A DNA stretch of 64,000 nucleotides. Source: Streptomyces sp. NRRL F-5126. GTDB lineage: Bacteria > Actinomycetota > Actinomycetes > Streptomycetales > Streptomycetaceae. The stretch spans positions 1 through 64,000 of the forward strand of contig NZ_JOFZ01000001.1 of the NCBI RefSeq assembly GCF_000721265.1, in the 5' to 3' direction. Positions 17,142 to 26,949 of the stretch are shown piece after piece (position 1 is the first letter of the stretch; every line of letters starts with the position of its first letter). The notes below the pieces were generated by a model. That model did no database searches, was not told where the DNA came from, and saw only the letters and a program-made list of their open reading frames with translations. A program made the position numbers and the translations under genes.

Positions 17142-18358
17142 GCGGCACGATGACATCCTCCTCGTACGAGGCCGAGGCCCGGGAACTGCTGGCCGAGTTC
17201 CCCGTGGTCGACGGCCACAACGACCTCCCGTGGGCGATGCGCGAGAAGGCGCGCTACGACCTGGACGCGGTGGACGTCGCGGGCGATCGGACCGGCGAGC
17301 TGCACACGGACATCCCCCGGCTGCGCAGGGGCGGGGTCGGCGCCCAGTTCTGGTCGGTGTACGTGCCGTCCGACCTGGGGCCCGAGGAGAACGCCGTCGC
17401 GGCGACGCTCGAACAGATCGACTTCGTCGGGCAGCTGCTGGCGCGCTACCCCGAGGACCTGGCCCCCGCCCGCACCGCCGACGAGATGGAGGCGGCACGC
17501 GCCGAGGGGCGGATCGCGTCGCTGATGGGCGCCGAGGGCGGCCAGTCCATCGCGAACTCGCTCGGCACCCTGCGGGCCCTGTACGACCTTGGCGTGCGGT
17601 ACATGACGCTCACGCACAACCACAACCTGCGGTGGGCGGACTCGGCGACGGACGAGCCCCGCGTGGGCGGCCTGTCCGCGTTCGGCCGCGAGGTCGTGCG
17701 GGAGATGAACCGGCTGGGCATGCTCGTCGACCTGTCGCACGTGGCGGCGACGACGATGCGCGCGGCGATCGAGGTCGCCGAGGCGCCGGTGATCTTCTCG
17801 CACTCCTCGTCGCGTGCGGTCTGCGACCACCCGAGGAACATCCCCGACGACGTGCTGGCGCTGCTGCCCGCCAACGGGGGCGTGGCGATGGCGACGTTCG
17901 TGCCGAAGTTCGTGCTGCCGGACGCGGTGGCGTGGACGCAGGCCGCCGACGAGAACCTGCGTGCGCACGGGCTGCACCACCTGGACACGACGCCGGCCGC
18001 GATGCGTCTGCACGAGCAGTTCGAGGCGGCGCACCCGCGCCCGGTCGCCACGTCGGCCACCGTGGCGGACCACCTGGACCACATGCGCGAGGTCGCGGGT
18101 GCGGACCACGTGGGCATCGGCGGCGACTTCGACGGCACGGCGTTCACGCCGAGCGACCTGCCGGACGTCGCCGGCTACCCCAACCTGCTGGCGGAGCTAC
18201 GCGCCCGCGGCTGGTCCCGCGCCGACCTGGCGAAGCTGACCTGGCACAACGCCGTGCGCACGCTGCGTTCCGCCGAGGACGCCGCACGCGGCCTGCGGGC
18301 CCGCAGGGGCCCGTCCCTGGCGACGATCGAGCGGCTGGACGGCCAGCACCAGGCCTGA
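17138..18358 (+). CDS. Membrane dipeptidase family (peptidase M19) protein
   Basis: A 406-residue cytosolic M19 metallopeptidase relative of renal dipeptidase. [10 protein letters not shown] contains the HxD zinc pair, MGAEGGQSI gives the bridging Glu, and [14 protein letters not shown] the later His ligand; GIGGDFDGT is the conserved C-terminal block. All key positions are intact, so hydrolysis of dipeptides, possibly including D-residues, is likely. There is no signal peptide. The GTG start overlaps the purE stop (GTGA); an ATG four codons in is an alternative. Its pairing with purine genes has no obvious metabolic reason. Confidence 0.9.
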
Positions 18359-18380
18359 CCCCGCGACCGGCCGGGGCCCG

Positions 18381-19481
18381 TCAGCGGACCTCGGCCGGCA
18401 GCGGCTGGTGGAAGTAGGGCGCCTCACCGGCCGTGCGATAGCCCTGGAGGGCCGGGCCGTGATCCGCTCTCAGGTCGCAGTCGGGCCCGGGCACGGGGCT
18501 GTCCCACTGCACCATCGCCTTCACCCCGGGCAGGTGCGGCGCGGCTTTCGGTATCTGCTCGTACCAGTCCTTCTGCCGGCCGGGGTCGGCCGGGTCGGGT
18601 GCCGTGGAGAACTCCGCCATCATCAGGGGCTTCGTGCGCGAGATGTTCTCGCGCAGCCAGGTGTAGGAGGGCTGCTGGCTGCTGCGGAAGTCCAGCCAGT
18701 TCGTCGACCTGTGGCACAGGTAGTAGTTGTACTGGTCCATTCCGATCCAGTCGACGTACGCGTCGCCCGGGTACAGCTCCTTCATCAGCTTCTCGTGCCC
18801 GAGGTAACCGGACACGGTCCACACCCAGACGACGTTCTTCACCCCCAGTTGCTCGAAGCGGTCGTGGACATGACGGTAGGCGGCGACGAACTGCGCGGGT
18901 GTGCCCGCGGCCGGCGTGCGGAAGTCCGACTCCTGGTCGAAGGAGAAGAAGACCGTCTTCCCGTACGCCTTGATCCGCTCCGCCTGCGGGTCGATGATCG
19001 TCCGGTCGTAGTCCCCGGCCGCGACCTTCGACCAGCCGAGCTGCCGTTCCGTGTAGTTCTTGTGGTGCGGCTCCGTCCACACCGTCGACTCCCAGGCCAG
19101 CATCAGCATCCGGTCCTTGCCCAACTCGCGCTCGTCCGGGGTGAGCAGCACGCCGTCGCGCGGGGTGTTGGACATGTCGTGGTACGTGTACACGAGGTCG
19201 AGCCTGCGGCCGATCTTCTTCTCGAAGGAGTGCACGGCGTCCGTGAGCGAGCCGTTCTTCGCATACGGCACGTACGCCCCCCACCAGGCCCCGCACGGCG
19301 GTTCCAGCAACTTCGTCGGCGCGCAGTCCCCGGCGGCCGGCGCCTCGTCCGGCCGGTTGATCCACCAGGTGGCGAGACCGGCCAGCAGGGCGCCGACCGT
19401 CGCCAGGGCGAGGAGCAGTTCCGTGCCGCCGAACCTGCGTGCCGCGGAGGGAGCGGGCCGTCCGCCCGTGTGACGCCTCAT
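18381..19481 (-). CDS. GH26-like glycoside hydrolase, membrane-anchored
   Basis: A 366-residue protein with an N-terminal anchor (hydrophobic around 22-42) and an extracytoplasmic (beta/alpha)8-type domain like GH26 mannanases. Candidate acid/base and nucleophile are the Glu in SFDQESD and in MMAEFSTAP, correctly ordered; VDWIGMDQYNYY lies between. It is last in the minus-strand polysaccharide run and its ATG is two bases past the preceding stop, so it is translated with it. It may trim the exported polymer or clear it from the cell surface, like glycanases in alginate- and cellulose-type systems. Substrate unproven. Confidence 0.72.
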   Translation of the reverse strand: MRRHTGGRPAPSAARRFGGTELLLALATVGALLAGLATWWINRPDEAPAAGDCAPTKLLEPPCGAWWGAYVPYAKNGSLTDAVHSFEKKIGRRLDLVYTYHDMSNTPRDGVLLTPDERELGKDRMLMLAWESTVWTEPHHKNYTERQLGWSKVAAGDYDRTIIDPQAERIKAYGKTVFFSFDQESDFRTPAAGTPAQFVAAYRHVHDRFEQLGVKNVVWVWTVSGYLGHEKLMKELYPGDAYVDWIGMDQYNYYLCHRSTNWLDFRSSQQPSYTWLRENISRTKPLMMAEFSTAPDPADPGRQKDWYEQIPKAAPHLPGVKAMVQWDSPVPGPDCDLRADHGPALQGYRTAGEAPYFHQPLPAEVR

Positions 19482-19483
19482 CC

Positions 19484-19924
19484 TCAGGGTTCCCCGCCCG
19501 TGCCACTTCCGGCACCGGCCGCGTCCGCCCCCACCGCGTCCGCGGGCGCCTCCGGCTCGTCGCCCGTGCCCCGCAGCGCGGCCGGCAGCGGCAGCCCGGG
19601 CAGCAGCGCGGCCACCGTGCAGAACGCCGCGAGCGATATCAGGAACACCGTGGCGGAAAAGCCCCGTACCAGGAACAGCGCGGTCGCGGCGAGCGTCGCG
19701 AGCGACCAGCTCAGGGGCGCCGCGAGCGCGAATGTCTCCAGGAGGGCCCCGGGCCGGGGTTCGCCGGGCTGCGGGTGGAGCAGCGCGAGCCCAGGGCCGA
19801 AGGTGACGAACAGGAGCACGGGGATCCAGCGCAGCAGCGCGCCGCCGGGCAGCAGGGTCACCGCGAGGGCGACCCATCCGGAGCAGGCGAGGACGGCTCT
19901 GAGTTGTGCCTGGGTGCGGTTCAT
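19484..19924 (-). CDS. Small membrane protein of the polysaccharide cluster
   Basis: A 146-residue protein with about three or four hydrophobic spans between residues 12 and 115 and an Ala/Gly/Glu-rich cytoplasmic tail. No domain is recognised. It lies between the large GT-C-like membrane protein and the GH26-like gene, coupled to the latter by a 2-base gap. The position suggests a subunit or accessory factor of the glycan machinery. It has no visible enzymatic motif. Confidence 0.65.
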   Translation of the reverse strand: MNRTQAQLRAVLACSGWVALAVTLLPGGALLRWIPVLLFVTFGPGLALLHPQPGEPRPGALLETFALAAPLSWSLATLAATALFLVRGFSATVFLISLAAFCTVAALLPGLPLPAALRGTGDEPEAPADAVGADAAGAGSGTGGEP

Positions 19925-19966
19925 GAGGTGGCGTGGCTCCTGGTGGTCGCGGCGGGGCGGTCGGGA

Positions 19967-21853
19967 TCAGGGCTCGACGTCCGGTGGCAGGGGCTCGGGC
20001 TTCGTGGGCAGGGGCAGGTGTTCGAGGAGCAGGCCGTGGCTGGTGTTCTCGACGATCTTGAAGTGCGGGGACCGCTTGAGCTCGGCGACCAGCCGGTCGT
20101 AACCGCCCGTCGGCAGGTACCCCTCGCCCTGCACCGCGTCGCGCTGCGTGGGCGTGAGGATGATGAAGGCGGGACAGCCGTCGGGTATCCCGCCCGCCAG
20201 GTAGTCGCCGGGATCCTTGAGGAGCTTGCGGTTGGCCGCCGCGTCCTGCTCGGTGAAGAACCAGTGGTCGTAGTGGTTGTAGTGGTAGTACGCGTCGGGG
20301 AAGGAACCCGTGGCCGCCATGACGAGCGCGCCGGTCGGTGCCCTGTCGTAGGCGCGTTTCACGAACGCGACCTCCTGGGGCGGCGCGTACTGCATGCTCT
20401 CCTTGCCGTAGTACGAGGGCAGGAAGCCGGCGAGCAGCACCAGCGCCCCGGCCGGCAGGGCGACCACCATGGCCCGCTGGGCGATCCTCCTGGCCCTGCC
20501 GGCGTACGCCACGGACGGGACGAGCGCGGCGGCCGCGAAGAACGCGGCGCCCGGCAGGCCGAACAGGTAGACGCGGAAGACCATTTCGCCGCCGTAGTTG
20601 TTGACGGCGAGGAGCGGCACGGGCGCGATCGCCGCGAGCAGCAGTGGCAGCGCCGATCTCGCGAGGCGGCGGCGCAGCAGGACGGCGGCCACGGCCAGGA
20701 CCCCGAGGGCGACCACCATGATGATGTTGACCATGCCGACGAGCTCGGCGCCCTCACCGGTCGGGTTGCCGCCGATCCCGGGCTTGGCGTTGCTGAGCAG
20801 GTCGCCGAGCTGACCGCTGAGCGTCTTCATGGTGTCGACGAAGAGCGGCCTGCCCATGGTGAGGTCCCAGACGCCCATGATGACCACGGCGACCGCGAAC
20901 AGCCCGATGTTGCGGTAGCGCCGGGTGAGGCAGAACGCGAACAGCGTCACGCACAGCATCACCGGCGTCAGTTGGTGAGCGGAGTTGATGGCCGCGATCA
21001 GCGGCGCCAGCAGCACCACACCGAGCGCCCGTTGCCGCCAGGTCGTCGCGGGCGGTACCGGCGCGGCCGCCGGGTCGAGTGCGTCCCGCTCGCGCAGCCG
21101 GCCGGCCGTGCCCGGCCGTACGAAGTGCCGCAGCACGACGGCGAAGACCGCGAGGAACAGCACGTAGGCGAAGCCCTGCGGCGAGAGGTAGTCCTGGCCG
21201 ACCCAGTTGGCCAGCTGGAAGATCCACACCGCGGTCCACACGAGCCGCCAGTCGTCGGTGAACGTCCGGTAGATGACCACGAGGATCGGCAGCATCAGGG
21301 CGCCGTATATGACGGGCGCCCAGTTCGTGTAGACGGCGGCGCCGTGCACGCCGAATGCCCGGATCAGGGCCGCGTTGAGGGAGAAGAACCCGGGCCACTG
21401 GTCGTAGGCGGACATGCCGCCGTTCAGCGCGTGGTGCGGATGGACCGTGCCCTCGGTGAGCAGACGCGCGATGACCGCGTCGTGCTTGGACGCCCAGGCG
21501 TAGCGGACCGTGTGGTACAGCAGCGCCGTGGGCGCCTTGAGAGCGAACAGCATGCCGAGGCTGTACGTCAGCGGCCACCACGGGGCGGTCCCCGCGCGGC
21601 GCAGGGACGCGATGAAGCCGACGGTGAGGACGGCGAGCGAGGCGTAGAAGGCGATGGGGAAGCGGTCGAGCAACCCGAAGTCGTCCATGTCGCGGAAGAC
21701 GATCCTCGGCAGCGACCAGGCCCACAGGGCGGCGCCGACCGGCAGCGGCAGCCACGTCAGCAGCCGTGCCGGGCTGACCGGAAGGCGTCGTGAACGCTCC
21801 CGTGTCAGCGTGCGGTGCGCGCCGCCCGGCGCAGACATCTCGTGCTGTGCCAC
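19967..21853 (-). CDS. Large integral membrane protein, GT-C glycosyltransferase-like
   Basis: A 628-residue polytopic protein with about 12 to 13 spans and a C-terminal soluble part of roughly 130 residues. An acidic pair follows the first span (RDMDDFG), as in the first extracytoplasmic loop of GT-C transferases that use lipid-linked sugars, and HHALNGGMSAYDQWPGF is in the next large loop. It starts at GTG 21853 after GGGGGAG. Neighbours are polysaccharide deacetylase, GT2 and GH26-like genes. The GT-C assignment is by topology and the acidic loop motif, not by close family recognition. Confidence 0.65.
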   Translation of the reverse strand: MAQHEMSAPGGAHRTLTRERSRRLPVSPARLLTWLPLPVGAALWAWSLPRIVFRDMDDFGLLDRFPIAFYASLAVLTVGFIASLRRAGTAPWWPLTYSLGMLFALKAPTALLYHTVRYAWASKHDAVIARLLTEGTVHPHHALNGGMSAYDQWPGFFSLNAALIRAFGVHGAAVYTNWAPVIYGALMLPILVVIYRTFTDDWRLVWTAVWIFQLANWVGQDYLSPQGFAYVLFLAVFAVVLRHFVRPGTAGRLRERDALDPAAAPVPPATTWRQRALGVVLLAPLIAAINSAHQLTPVMLCVTLFAFCLTRRYRNIGLFAVAVVIMGVWDLTMGRPLFVDTMKTLSGQLGDLLSNAKPGIGGNPTGEGAELVGMVNIIMVVALGVLAVAAVLLRRRLARSALPLLLAAIAPVPLLAVNNYGGEMVFRVYLFGLPGAAFFAAAALVPSVAYAGRARRIAQRAMVVALPAGALVLLAGFLPSYYGKESMQYAPPQEVAFVKRAYDRAPTGALVMAATGSFPDAYYHYNHYDHWFFTEQDAAANRKLLKDPGDYLAGGIPDGCPAFIILTPTQRDAVQGEGYLPTGGYDRLVAELKRSPHFKIVENTSHGLLLEHLPLPTKPEPLPPDVEP

Positions 21854-21984
21854 GGTCCTGCTCCCCCTGATGTCTCGGTGGTACTACGGCTGTCTGTCAC
21901 GTCCCGGCTCTCTCTCGGCCCCGATGGTTCGCCCGGTGGTTCGCTGCCATCCCCGTCCGTGTCCCCTCACGCGCCCGCTGCCGG

Positions 21985-22776
21985 CTAACCCGCGAACTCC
22001 GGGCCGCGCACCCGGGCGCGCGCCCGGCGGTAGAGCCGCCAGCCGACCGTCTTCGGCGCATCGGGGAACGGGGCGACACGCGCCCCCTCGCCCGCCATCC
22101 ACGACGCGACGTCGGCGGCCGTGTGCGATCGGCGCACGATCAACCGGGCTATCCGGTAGGCCTCGTCGGCCGGCGAGCTCAGTGCGTGCCGTACGGCCGC
22201 GGCGGACGCGTACCCCGCCGACGCGGCGGCGGCGCGCACAGCCCGGCTGTTGTAGCCGTGCGGGTAGGCCAGGTGGTCGACCCGGTGCCCGAGGGCGTCC
22301 TCGAGTACGCCCTTCGACTCGCCGAGCTCGCGGCGCAGGTCGCCCGCGGGCAGCGTGTCGAGCTGCGGGTGCGTCACCGTGTGGGCACCTATCTCGATGC
22401 CGTGCGCCTCCAGTTCGGCGGCCTGTGCCAGCGCCATCATCGGCGCGGGCGGCAGCAGGCTGCCACCGCCTCCTTGGACGGCGCCGGTGGTGAGGTACGC
22501 GGTGGCGGGCAGCCCCCGGGCCGCGAGCGCCTCGGCCGTCGGCCCCGGCAGGTCGGCGAAGCCGTCGTCGAAGGTCAGCACGACCGGCCTCGCGGGCAGC
22601 TCCGCCCGGCCGGCGAGGCCCGCGACGTACGTGCTCGCGGTGACGGGCGCGCGCCCGCTCGCGACGATCGCGTCGAGCTGCGCGGCGAACACACGCGGCG
22701 TGACCGTGAACTCCGCTATCCAGGCCGGTGGATCGAGCATCACCGCGTGGTAGAGCAGCACTGGTACGGGTGTCAT
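21985..22776 (-). CDS. Polysaccharide deacetylase (CE4/NodB)
   Basis: A 263-residue cytoplasmic or peripheral CE4 enzyme with no signal peptide. Motif 1 is intact as VVLTFDDGFAD (catalytic base and metal Asp), motif 2 as IGAHTVTHPQL (two metal His) and motif 3 as AYPHGYN. It should remove N- or O-acetyl groups from a sugar polymer or a lipid-linked intermediate. The ATG overlaps the stop of the GT2 gene (ATGA) and GGAGG is eight bases ahead, so it is coupled to that gene. The open frame continuing to 23511 belongs to the shadow of the GT2 gene. Confidence 0.87.
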   Translation of the reverse strand: MTPVPVLLYHAVMLDPPAWIAEFTVTPRVFAAQLDAIVASGRAPVTASTYVAGLAGRAELPARPVVLTFDDGFADLPGPTAEALAARGLPATAYLTTGAVQGGGGSLLPPAPMMALAQAAELEAHGIEIGAHTVTHPQLDTLPAGDLRRELGESKGVLEDALGHRVDHLAYPHGYNSRAVRAAAASAGYASAAAVRHALSSPADEAYRIARLIVRRSHTAADVASWMAGEGARVAPFPDAPKTVGWRLYRRARARVRGPEFAG

Positions 22777-24182
22777 GTCCGCCGCCTCCCCCGCTGCGCG
22801 AACCGCGCCTTGGCGTAGCCCAGGGGCCCGTACACCATGCCCCTGCGTTCGAGCCGGGACAGCGATCGCGGCCATGCGTGGCCCTGTGCGCCGTGCGCTC
22901 CGGGTACGGCCGGCCGTCCGTCCGCCACACCCGCACCCGCACCGGCACCTGGTGCCGTCGGCCGGTGGGCCGTGATGGCGCGCGCGTGCGCCAGGCCGCG
23001 CGGCATCTTCGCGAGCAGCGCCGGCAGCAGGGCCGGGCGCCGCACCAGGACCGCGGTGAGGTAGGCCGTGAGGCCCGCGCCGTAGCCGTAGGCCTGGCTT
23101 CTGAGGTCCTGCCAGGTCTCCCTGTGGTGGTGCCACACGAGCGCGTCCGGCGTGTACCGCAGCCGGTGGCCCTCGCTGAGGACTCGTACGAATCCGTAGA
23201 GGTCGTCGCCCCCGCGCGCGGCGGTACCCGTGCCCGTGGCCGGGTCGAAGCCGCCGACAGCGCGCAGAACCTCCGTGCGGAAGGCCATGTTGGCGCCGGA
23301 GCCGAAGCTGCCCGCGGTGAACGGGAACAGCGGCTCGTCGGCCGGTGGCGCGGCCGGGTCGTACAGGCGTGGCGTGAACCCCTTGGCGAAGCCGCCGTGG
23401 CTCTCCAGCAGGATCTGTGCGCGTGTCGTGAGGCGTGCGGGCAGGATCAGCCCGGTGGTGCAGCCGAGGCGCGGATCCGCCGCGAAGGGCGCGGTGAGCG
23501 AGGCCAGCCAATGGGGATCGGCGACGACGTCGTCGTCGGTGAACGCGACGACGTCCGTGCCGGAGGGCACGGCCGCAAGCCCGCGATTGTGGGCGGCGGC
23601 GAGGCCCGGCACGGGTTCGCGCACATAGGTGACGCGGTCGGCGTACGCGTACGTCACGAGGTCGCGTGTGGTCGGCGTGGCGGGAGCGTTGTCCACCACG
23701 ATGACCCCGAAGTCGGGGTGCTCCTGGGCGAGCAGGGAGTCGAGAGCCCGGGCAAGGCGGCCCGCCCGCTCACGCGTCGCGACGACGACCGCCGTGCGCG
23801 GCGGCTGAGCGGTCCGCTCGGCGCGGTCACAGGACCCGGCCTGCACGCCGCCGGCCGTCCCGGCCGCACGGTGGGCGCGGTAGGCCGCCGCGAGTGTCTC
23901 CGCCGGATCCGCGCCCCGCGGGATGTGCGTCAGGACCGTGGCCACCGGCACACCGCCGAGGCGGACCAGCGCATACGCGTCACCGCCGGGCACCGGTTCG
24001 GGGCCGCCGGACGCGGGCGTGCAGGACAGCACCGGCCCGTCAGGACCCGCGAGGTCGAGGTCGGCGACGGCGATCGAGGCGGGCCCCGGCGCGGCCGGCG
24101 TCTCCTCGGCCACCGCGCCACCCGCCCCCGGCGCTCGGCGGCCACGCGCCGTCAACTGCGGTGGCACATCTCTGTACGGCAT
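22773..24182 (-). CDS. Family 2 glycosyltransferase
   Basis: A 469-residue GT-A-fold enzyme with an unusual N-terminal extension of about 130 residues before the catalytic domain. The domain starts at TAVVVATRERAGRLARAL, has the nucleotide-sugar Asp motif VAFTDDDVVADPHWL and the acceptor region GGFDPATGTGTAARGGDD. The C-terminal 90 residues are basic. ATG 24182 follows AGGGGGG by four bases; an upstream frame to 24299 is not favoured. It sits between the FemAB-like gene and the deacetylase, all on one strand, as expected for envelope polymer assembly. Donor sugar unknown. Confidence 0.85.
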   Translation of the reverse strand: MPYRDVPPQLTARGRRAPGAGGAVAEETPAAPGPASIAVADLDLAGPDGPVLSCTPASGGPEPVPGGDAYALVRLGGVPVATVLTHIPRGADPAETLAAAYRAHRAAGTAGGVQAGSCDRAERTAQPPRTAVVVATRERAGRLARALDSLLAQEHPDFGVIVVDNAPATPTTRDLVTYAYADRVTYVREPVPGLAAAHNRGLAAVPSGTDVVAFTDDDVVADPHWLASLTAPFAADPRLGCTTGLILPARLTTRAQILLESHGGFAKGFTPRLYDPAAPPADEPLFPFTAGSFGSGANMAFRTEVLRAVGGFDPATGTGTAARGGDDLYGFVRVLSEGHRLRYTPDALVWHHHRETWQDLRSQAYGYGAGLTAYLTAVLVRRPALLPALLAKMPRGLAHARAITAHRPTAPGAGAGAGVADGRPAVPGAHGAQGHAWPRSLSRLERRGMVYGPLGYAKARFAQRGRRRT

Positions 24183-24305
24183 GGTCCCCCCTGTTCTGTA
24201 CCACTGTCCGTGTCGTGCTCCGAGCCCGGCGAGCCGCTCCGCGCCGTGTGCGCCGATCCCTCCCCTGTTCCTTTGACCCCGCCGGAGGCAGAACGTCACG
24301 CACGA

Positions 24306-25481
24306 TCAGCGTGCCCGTACCCTGCCGACCTGGTTGAGCGTGCGCTGCGCGAGCGAGGCGAGCACCGGTCTGTTCCTCACGAAGCTGTGGATGCGGCGGC
24401 CCGGCTCCCTGCTCGCCCGGTGGAGCACGGCCAGCGGCCCCGGGCGCACGGCCGAGCCTTCGTAGACCGTGAGCGCGCCGTTCTTGAGCGAGTCCTTGTA
24501 CTCCGCGGCCCCCCGCCCGAGGTCGAGCATGCGGATGCCTTCCGCCGCGGCCGCCTCCGCCATCCGCAGATGCAGGACGAGGCCGGGCGAGTACTTCGCG
24601 AACTCCGTGTCGTACGCCGGGAACCAGCAGGACAGTACGGTCGCGGAGCGCAGGCCGAAGTGCGCGGCGACCGGCCGGCCCGCCACGTACAGCACGCTCA
24701 GCACGCCGGAGCAGCCCGGCGTCCGGGTGTTCGCGAGCAGCCGCACCAGGTCGCGTATCCAGTCCTTGGCGAACCGGTCGCGGCGGCCCGTCCGCCTGTA
24801 CTGAGCGGACTTCCACGCCATCAGCGCGTCCAGCGCCGCCGGGTCCCGCTCGTCGAAGACGAAGCGGACCTCGCCCGCCTGCCGTCCGAGGCGCCGCTCC
24901 TTGGCCGTCGTGGTCCTGTAGAACTTGGGGGCGCTCAGGCGCAGGCCGGCCTCGTACGCCTCGTAGCCGTCCCCCATGTCGATGACGGGTGACTCGAACC
25001 CTTCGGCCGCGTAGGGCAGGAATCCCGCCTGCCCGTCCTCCAGGTTGTCGAACTCCCAGGCCGAAAGTGAGCAGGCGCGCATCAGATCGCGGGCGCCGAG
25101 GCGCAGACCGGGCCGCAGAACGGCCCCTTGGCTGTCGGACACGCCAAGGCCGATGGCGCGGCCGCGTCCGAGGGAGCCCGCCTCGTACGGGAAGAAGCCG
25201 ACAGGGCCCGGCCCGGCTCCCGCTCCGGCCGCGGGCCCGGCTCCCGTCCCGGCCCCGGCAGCCGCGTACTCGTTCCGGGCCGTGCCGGGCGCCTCCGTCA
25301 CCACGGCGACCCGTGCGGCCGGCCGGACCCTGCCCACCGCCCGGGTGAACTCGGGCTCCATGAAGGGGTTCAGCGGGGCCCCCGACCCGGCGCGTAAGGC
25401 GCGCCACGCCTCGATCTCGGCTGCGCCCAGCTCCTCCGGCGCGACCACCCGGATTCGCACGGCACCGTGCACAACGCTCAA
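24306..25481 (-). CDS. FemAB/BioF2-like GNAT acyltransferase
   Basis: About 391 residues, with a C-terminal GNAT domain of the kind grouped as Acetyltransf_6 or FemAB-like, typical of exopolysaccharide loci. SVLYVAGRPVAAHFGLRS and EFAKYSPGLVLHLRMAEAA are the conserved late block, followed by IRMLDLGRGAAEYKDSLKNG, a hallmark of this group. A repeated Gly-Ala-Pro segment lies near residues 85-105. The start is uncertain: TTG 25481 (GGGG six bases ahead) is preferred over GTG 25472. It probably transfers an acyl or aminoacyl group to a sugar of the polymer made by the neighbours. Confidence 0.75.
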   Translation of the reverse strand: MSVVHGAVRIRVVAPEELGAAEIEAWRALRAGSGAPLNPFMEPEFTRAVGRVRPAARVAVVTEAPGTARNEYAAAGAGTGAGPAAGAGAGPGPVGFFPYEAGSLGRGRAIGLGVSDSQGAVLRPGLRLGARDLMRACSLSAWEFDNLEDGQAGFLPYAAEGFESPVIDMGDGYEAYEAGLRLSAPKFYRTTTAKERRLGRQAGEVRFVFDERDPAALDALMAWKSAQYRRTGRRDRFAKDWIRDLVRLLANTRTPGCSGVLSVLYVAGRPVAAHFGLRSATVLSCWFPAYDTEFAKYSPGLVLHLRMAEAAAAEGIRMLDLGRGAAEYKDSLKNGALTVYEGSAVRPGPLAVLHRASREPGRRIHSFVRNRPVLASLAQRTLNQVGRVRAR

Positions 25482-25687
25482 CTCGACCCCCCGGTCGCGG
25501 TGCTCTGGGCACCATCCCCCGCGGGTCCACGATCTCCGTGGTGCCCGCATGCGGAACAGGACGTTACCGGCCCGCCCACTCCGGGGACAGGGCTTCCGGC
25601 CTTCCCGTGGGGCGGATGGTACGGGGGTGACGAACGGGCCAACTGTTGTGCGGCAGCCGGTGATTCGGAGGACCGGCGGCCAGTGGT

Positions 25688-26893
25688 TCAGACGACCTTC
25701 CGCCCCGCCTGCCACACCGAGGAGACCAGCGGCACACCCGGCCGGTAGGCCAGGTGGACGTGGCTGGGGGCGTCGAGGAGGACGAGGTCGGCGCGGGCCC
25801 CGACGGTGATCCGGCCGACGTCGGAGCGGCGCAGGGCCGCGGCGCCGCCCGCGGTGGCGGACCAGACGGCCTCGTCGGGCGTCATGCCCATGTCGCGCAC
25901 GGCGAGGGCGATGCAGAACGCCACGGAAGAGGTGAACGAGGAGCCGGGGTTGCAGTCGGAGGCGAGCGCCACGGTGGCACCGGCGTCGAGCAGGCGGCGG
26001 GCGTCCGGCCATTCGGCGCGGGTGGAGAACTCGGCACCCGGCAGCAGTGTGGCGACGGTGTCGCTCTGGGCCAGCGCGTCCACGTCCGCGTCGGTGAGGT
26101 GGGTGCAGTGGTCGGCGGATGCGGCACCGAGTTCCACGGCGAGCTGGACGCCGGGGCCGTACGTCAGCTGGTTGGCGTGGATGCGGGGCAGCAGCCCCTT
26201 CTTCATCCCCGCGGTGAGCACGGCACGTGCCTGGTCGCCGTCGAAGGCCCCCTGCTCGCAGAAGACGTCGACCCAGCGGGCGTGCGGGGCGCAGGCGTCG
26301 AGCATGTCGCCGGTGACGAGGCCGACGTAGGCCGCGGGGTCGTCGGCGAGTTCGGGGGCGACGATGTGGGCGCCGAGGTAGGTGACCTCGTCGGTGCGGG
26401 ATGCCGCGATGCGCAGGGCGCGTGACTCGTCGTCGGGGGTGAGGCCGTAGCCCGACTTGGTCTCCAAGGTGGTGGTCCCCTGCCGCAGCGCCTCGGCGAG
26501 GTAGCGGTCGAGGGTCGCCGCGAGCTGCTCGTCGGTGGCGGCACGGGTCGCGGCGACGGTGGTGCGGATCCCGCCGGCCGAGTAGGCGCGGCCGGACATG
26601 CGGGCGTTGAACTCGGCGGTGCGGTCGCCCGCGAAGACCAGGTGGGAGTGGGAGTCGACGAAGCCGGGGATGCCCGCCCTGCCCCCGGCGTCGACCCGAT
26701 TGTCAGTGGCGGGTGCTTTGCTTGATTCACCGACCCAGGCGATGCGGTCGCCGTCGATGACGACGGCCGCGTCCTGGATCAGTCCGACAGGGGCGCCTCC
26801 CGCGCTCTCGGCCGTGTTCGTACGGGGGGACCCCGATCCGAGGGAGGGATCGTTGGTGACCAGGCTGGCGATGTGGGTGACGAGTGTCGTCAT
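25688..26893 (-). CDS. hutI: Imidazolonepropionase
   Basis: A 401-residue amidohydrolase-fold enzyme opening the imidazolone ring to N-formimidoyl-L-glutamate in histidine breakdown. The metal HxH pair is in [15 protein letters not shown], with [11 protein letters not shown] and [10 protein letters not shown] supplying later active-site His, and the metal/catalytic Asp in [11 protein letters not shown]. Length equals the family norm. It is the last gene of the hut operon, 56 bases after hutF. A Ser/Gly-rich insertion near residues 15-35 is the only oddity. Function is well supported by motifs and operon context. Confidence 0.95.
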   Translation of the reverse strand: MTTLVTHIASLVTNDPSLGSGSPRTNTAESAGGAPVGLIQDAAVVIDGDRIAWVGESSKAPATDNRVDAGGRAGIPGFVDSHSHLVFAGDRTAEFNARMSGRAYSAGGIRTTVAATRAATDEQLAATLDRYLAEALRQGTTTLETKSGYGLTPDDESRALRIAASRTDEVTYLGAHIVAPELADDPAAYVGLVTGDMLDACAPHARWVDVFCEQGAFDGDQARAVLTAGMKKGLLPRIHANQLTYGPGVQLAVELGAASADHCTHLTDADVDALAQSDTVATLLPGAEFSTRAEWPDARRLLDAGATVALASDCNPGSSFTSSVAFCIALAVRDMGMTPDEAVWSATAGGAAALRRSDVGRITVGARADLVLLDAPSHVHLAYRPGVPLVSSVWQAGRKVV

Positions 26894-26949
26894 CGCGGTG
26901 CTGTGTTCCTTCCTGGGGCGCGTGCGTGGTGACGTCTTCGTGGGCCCGG

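Noticed and set aside
19439..21793. 784-codon open frame on the plus strand
   Set aside because: Antisense to the GT-C-like membrane protein gene; the protein would be Arg/Gly/Glu/His-rich without any motif.
22728..24992. 754-codon open frame on the plus strand
   Set aside because: Antisense to the GT2 and FemAB-like genes; no recognisable protein.
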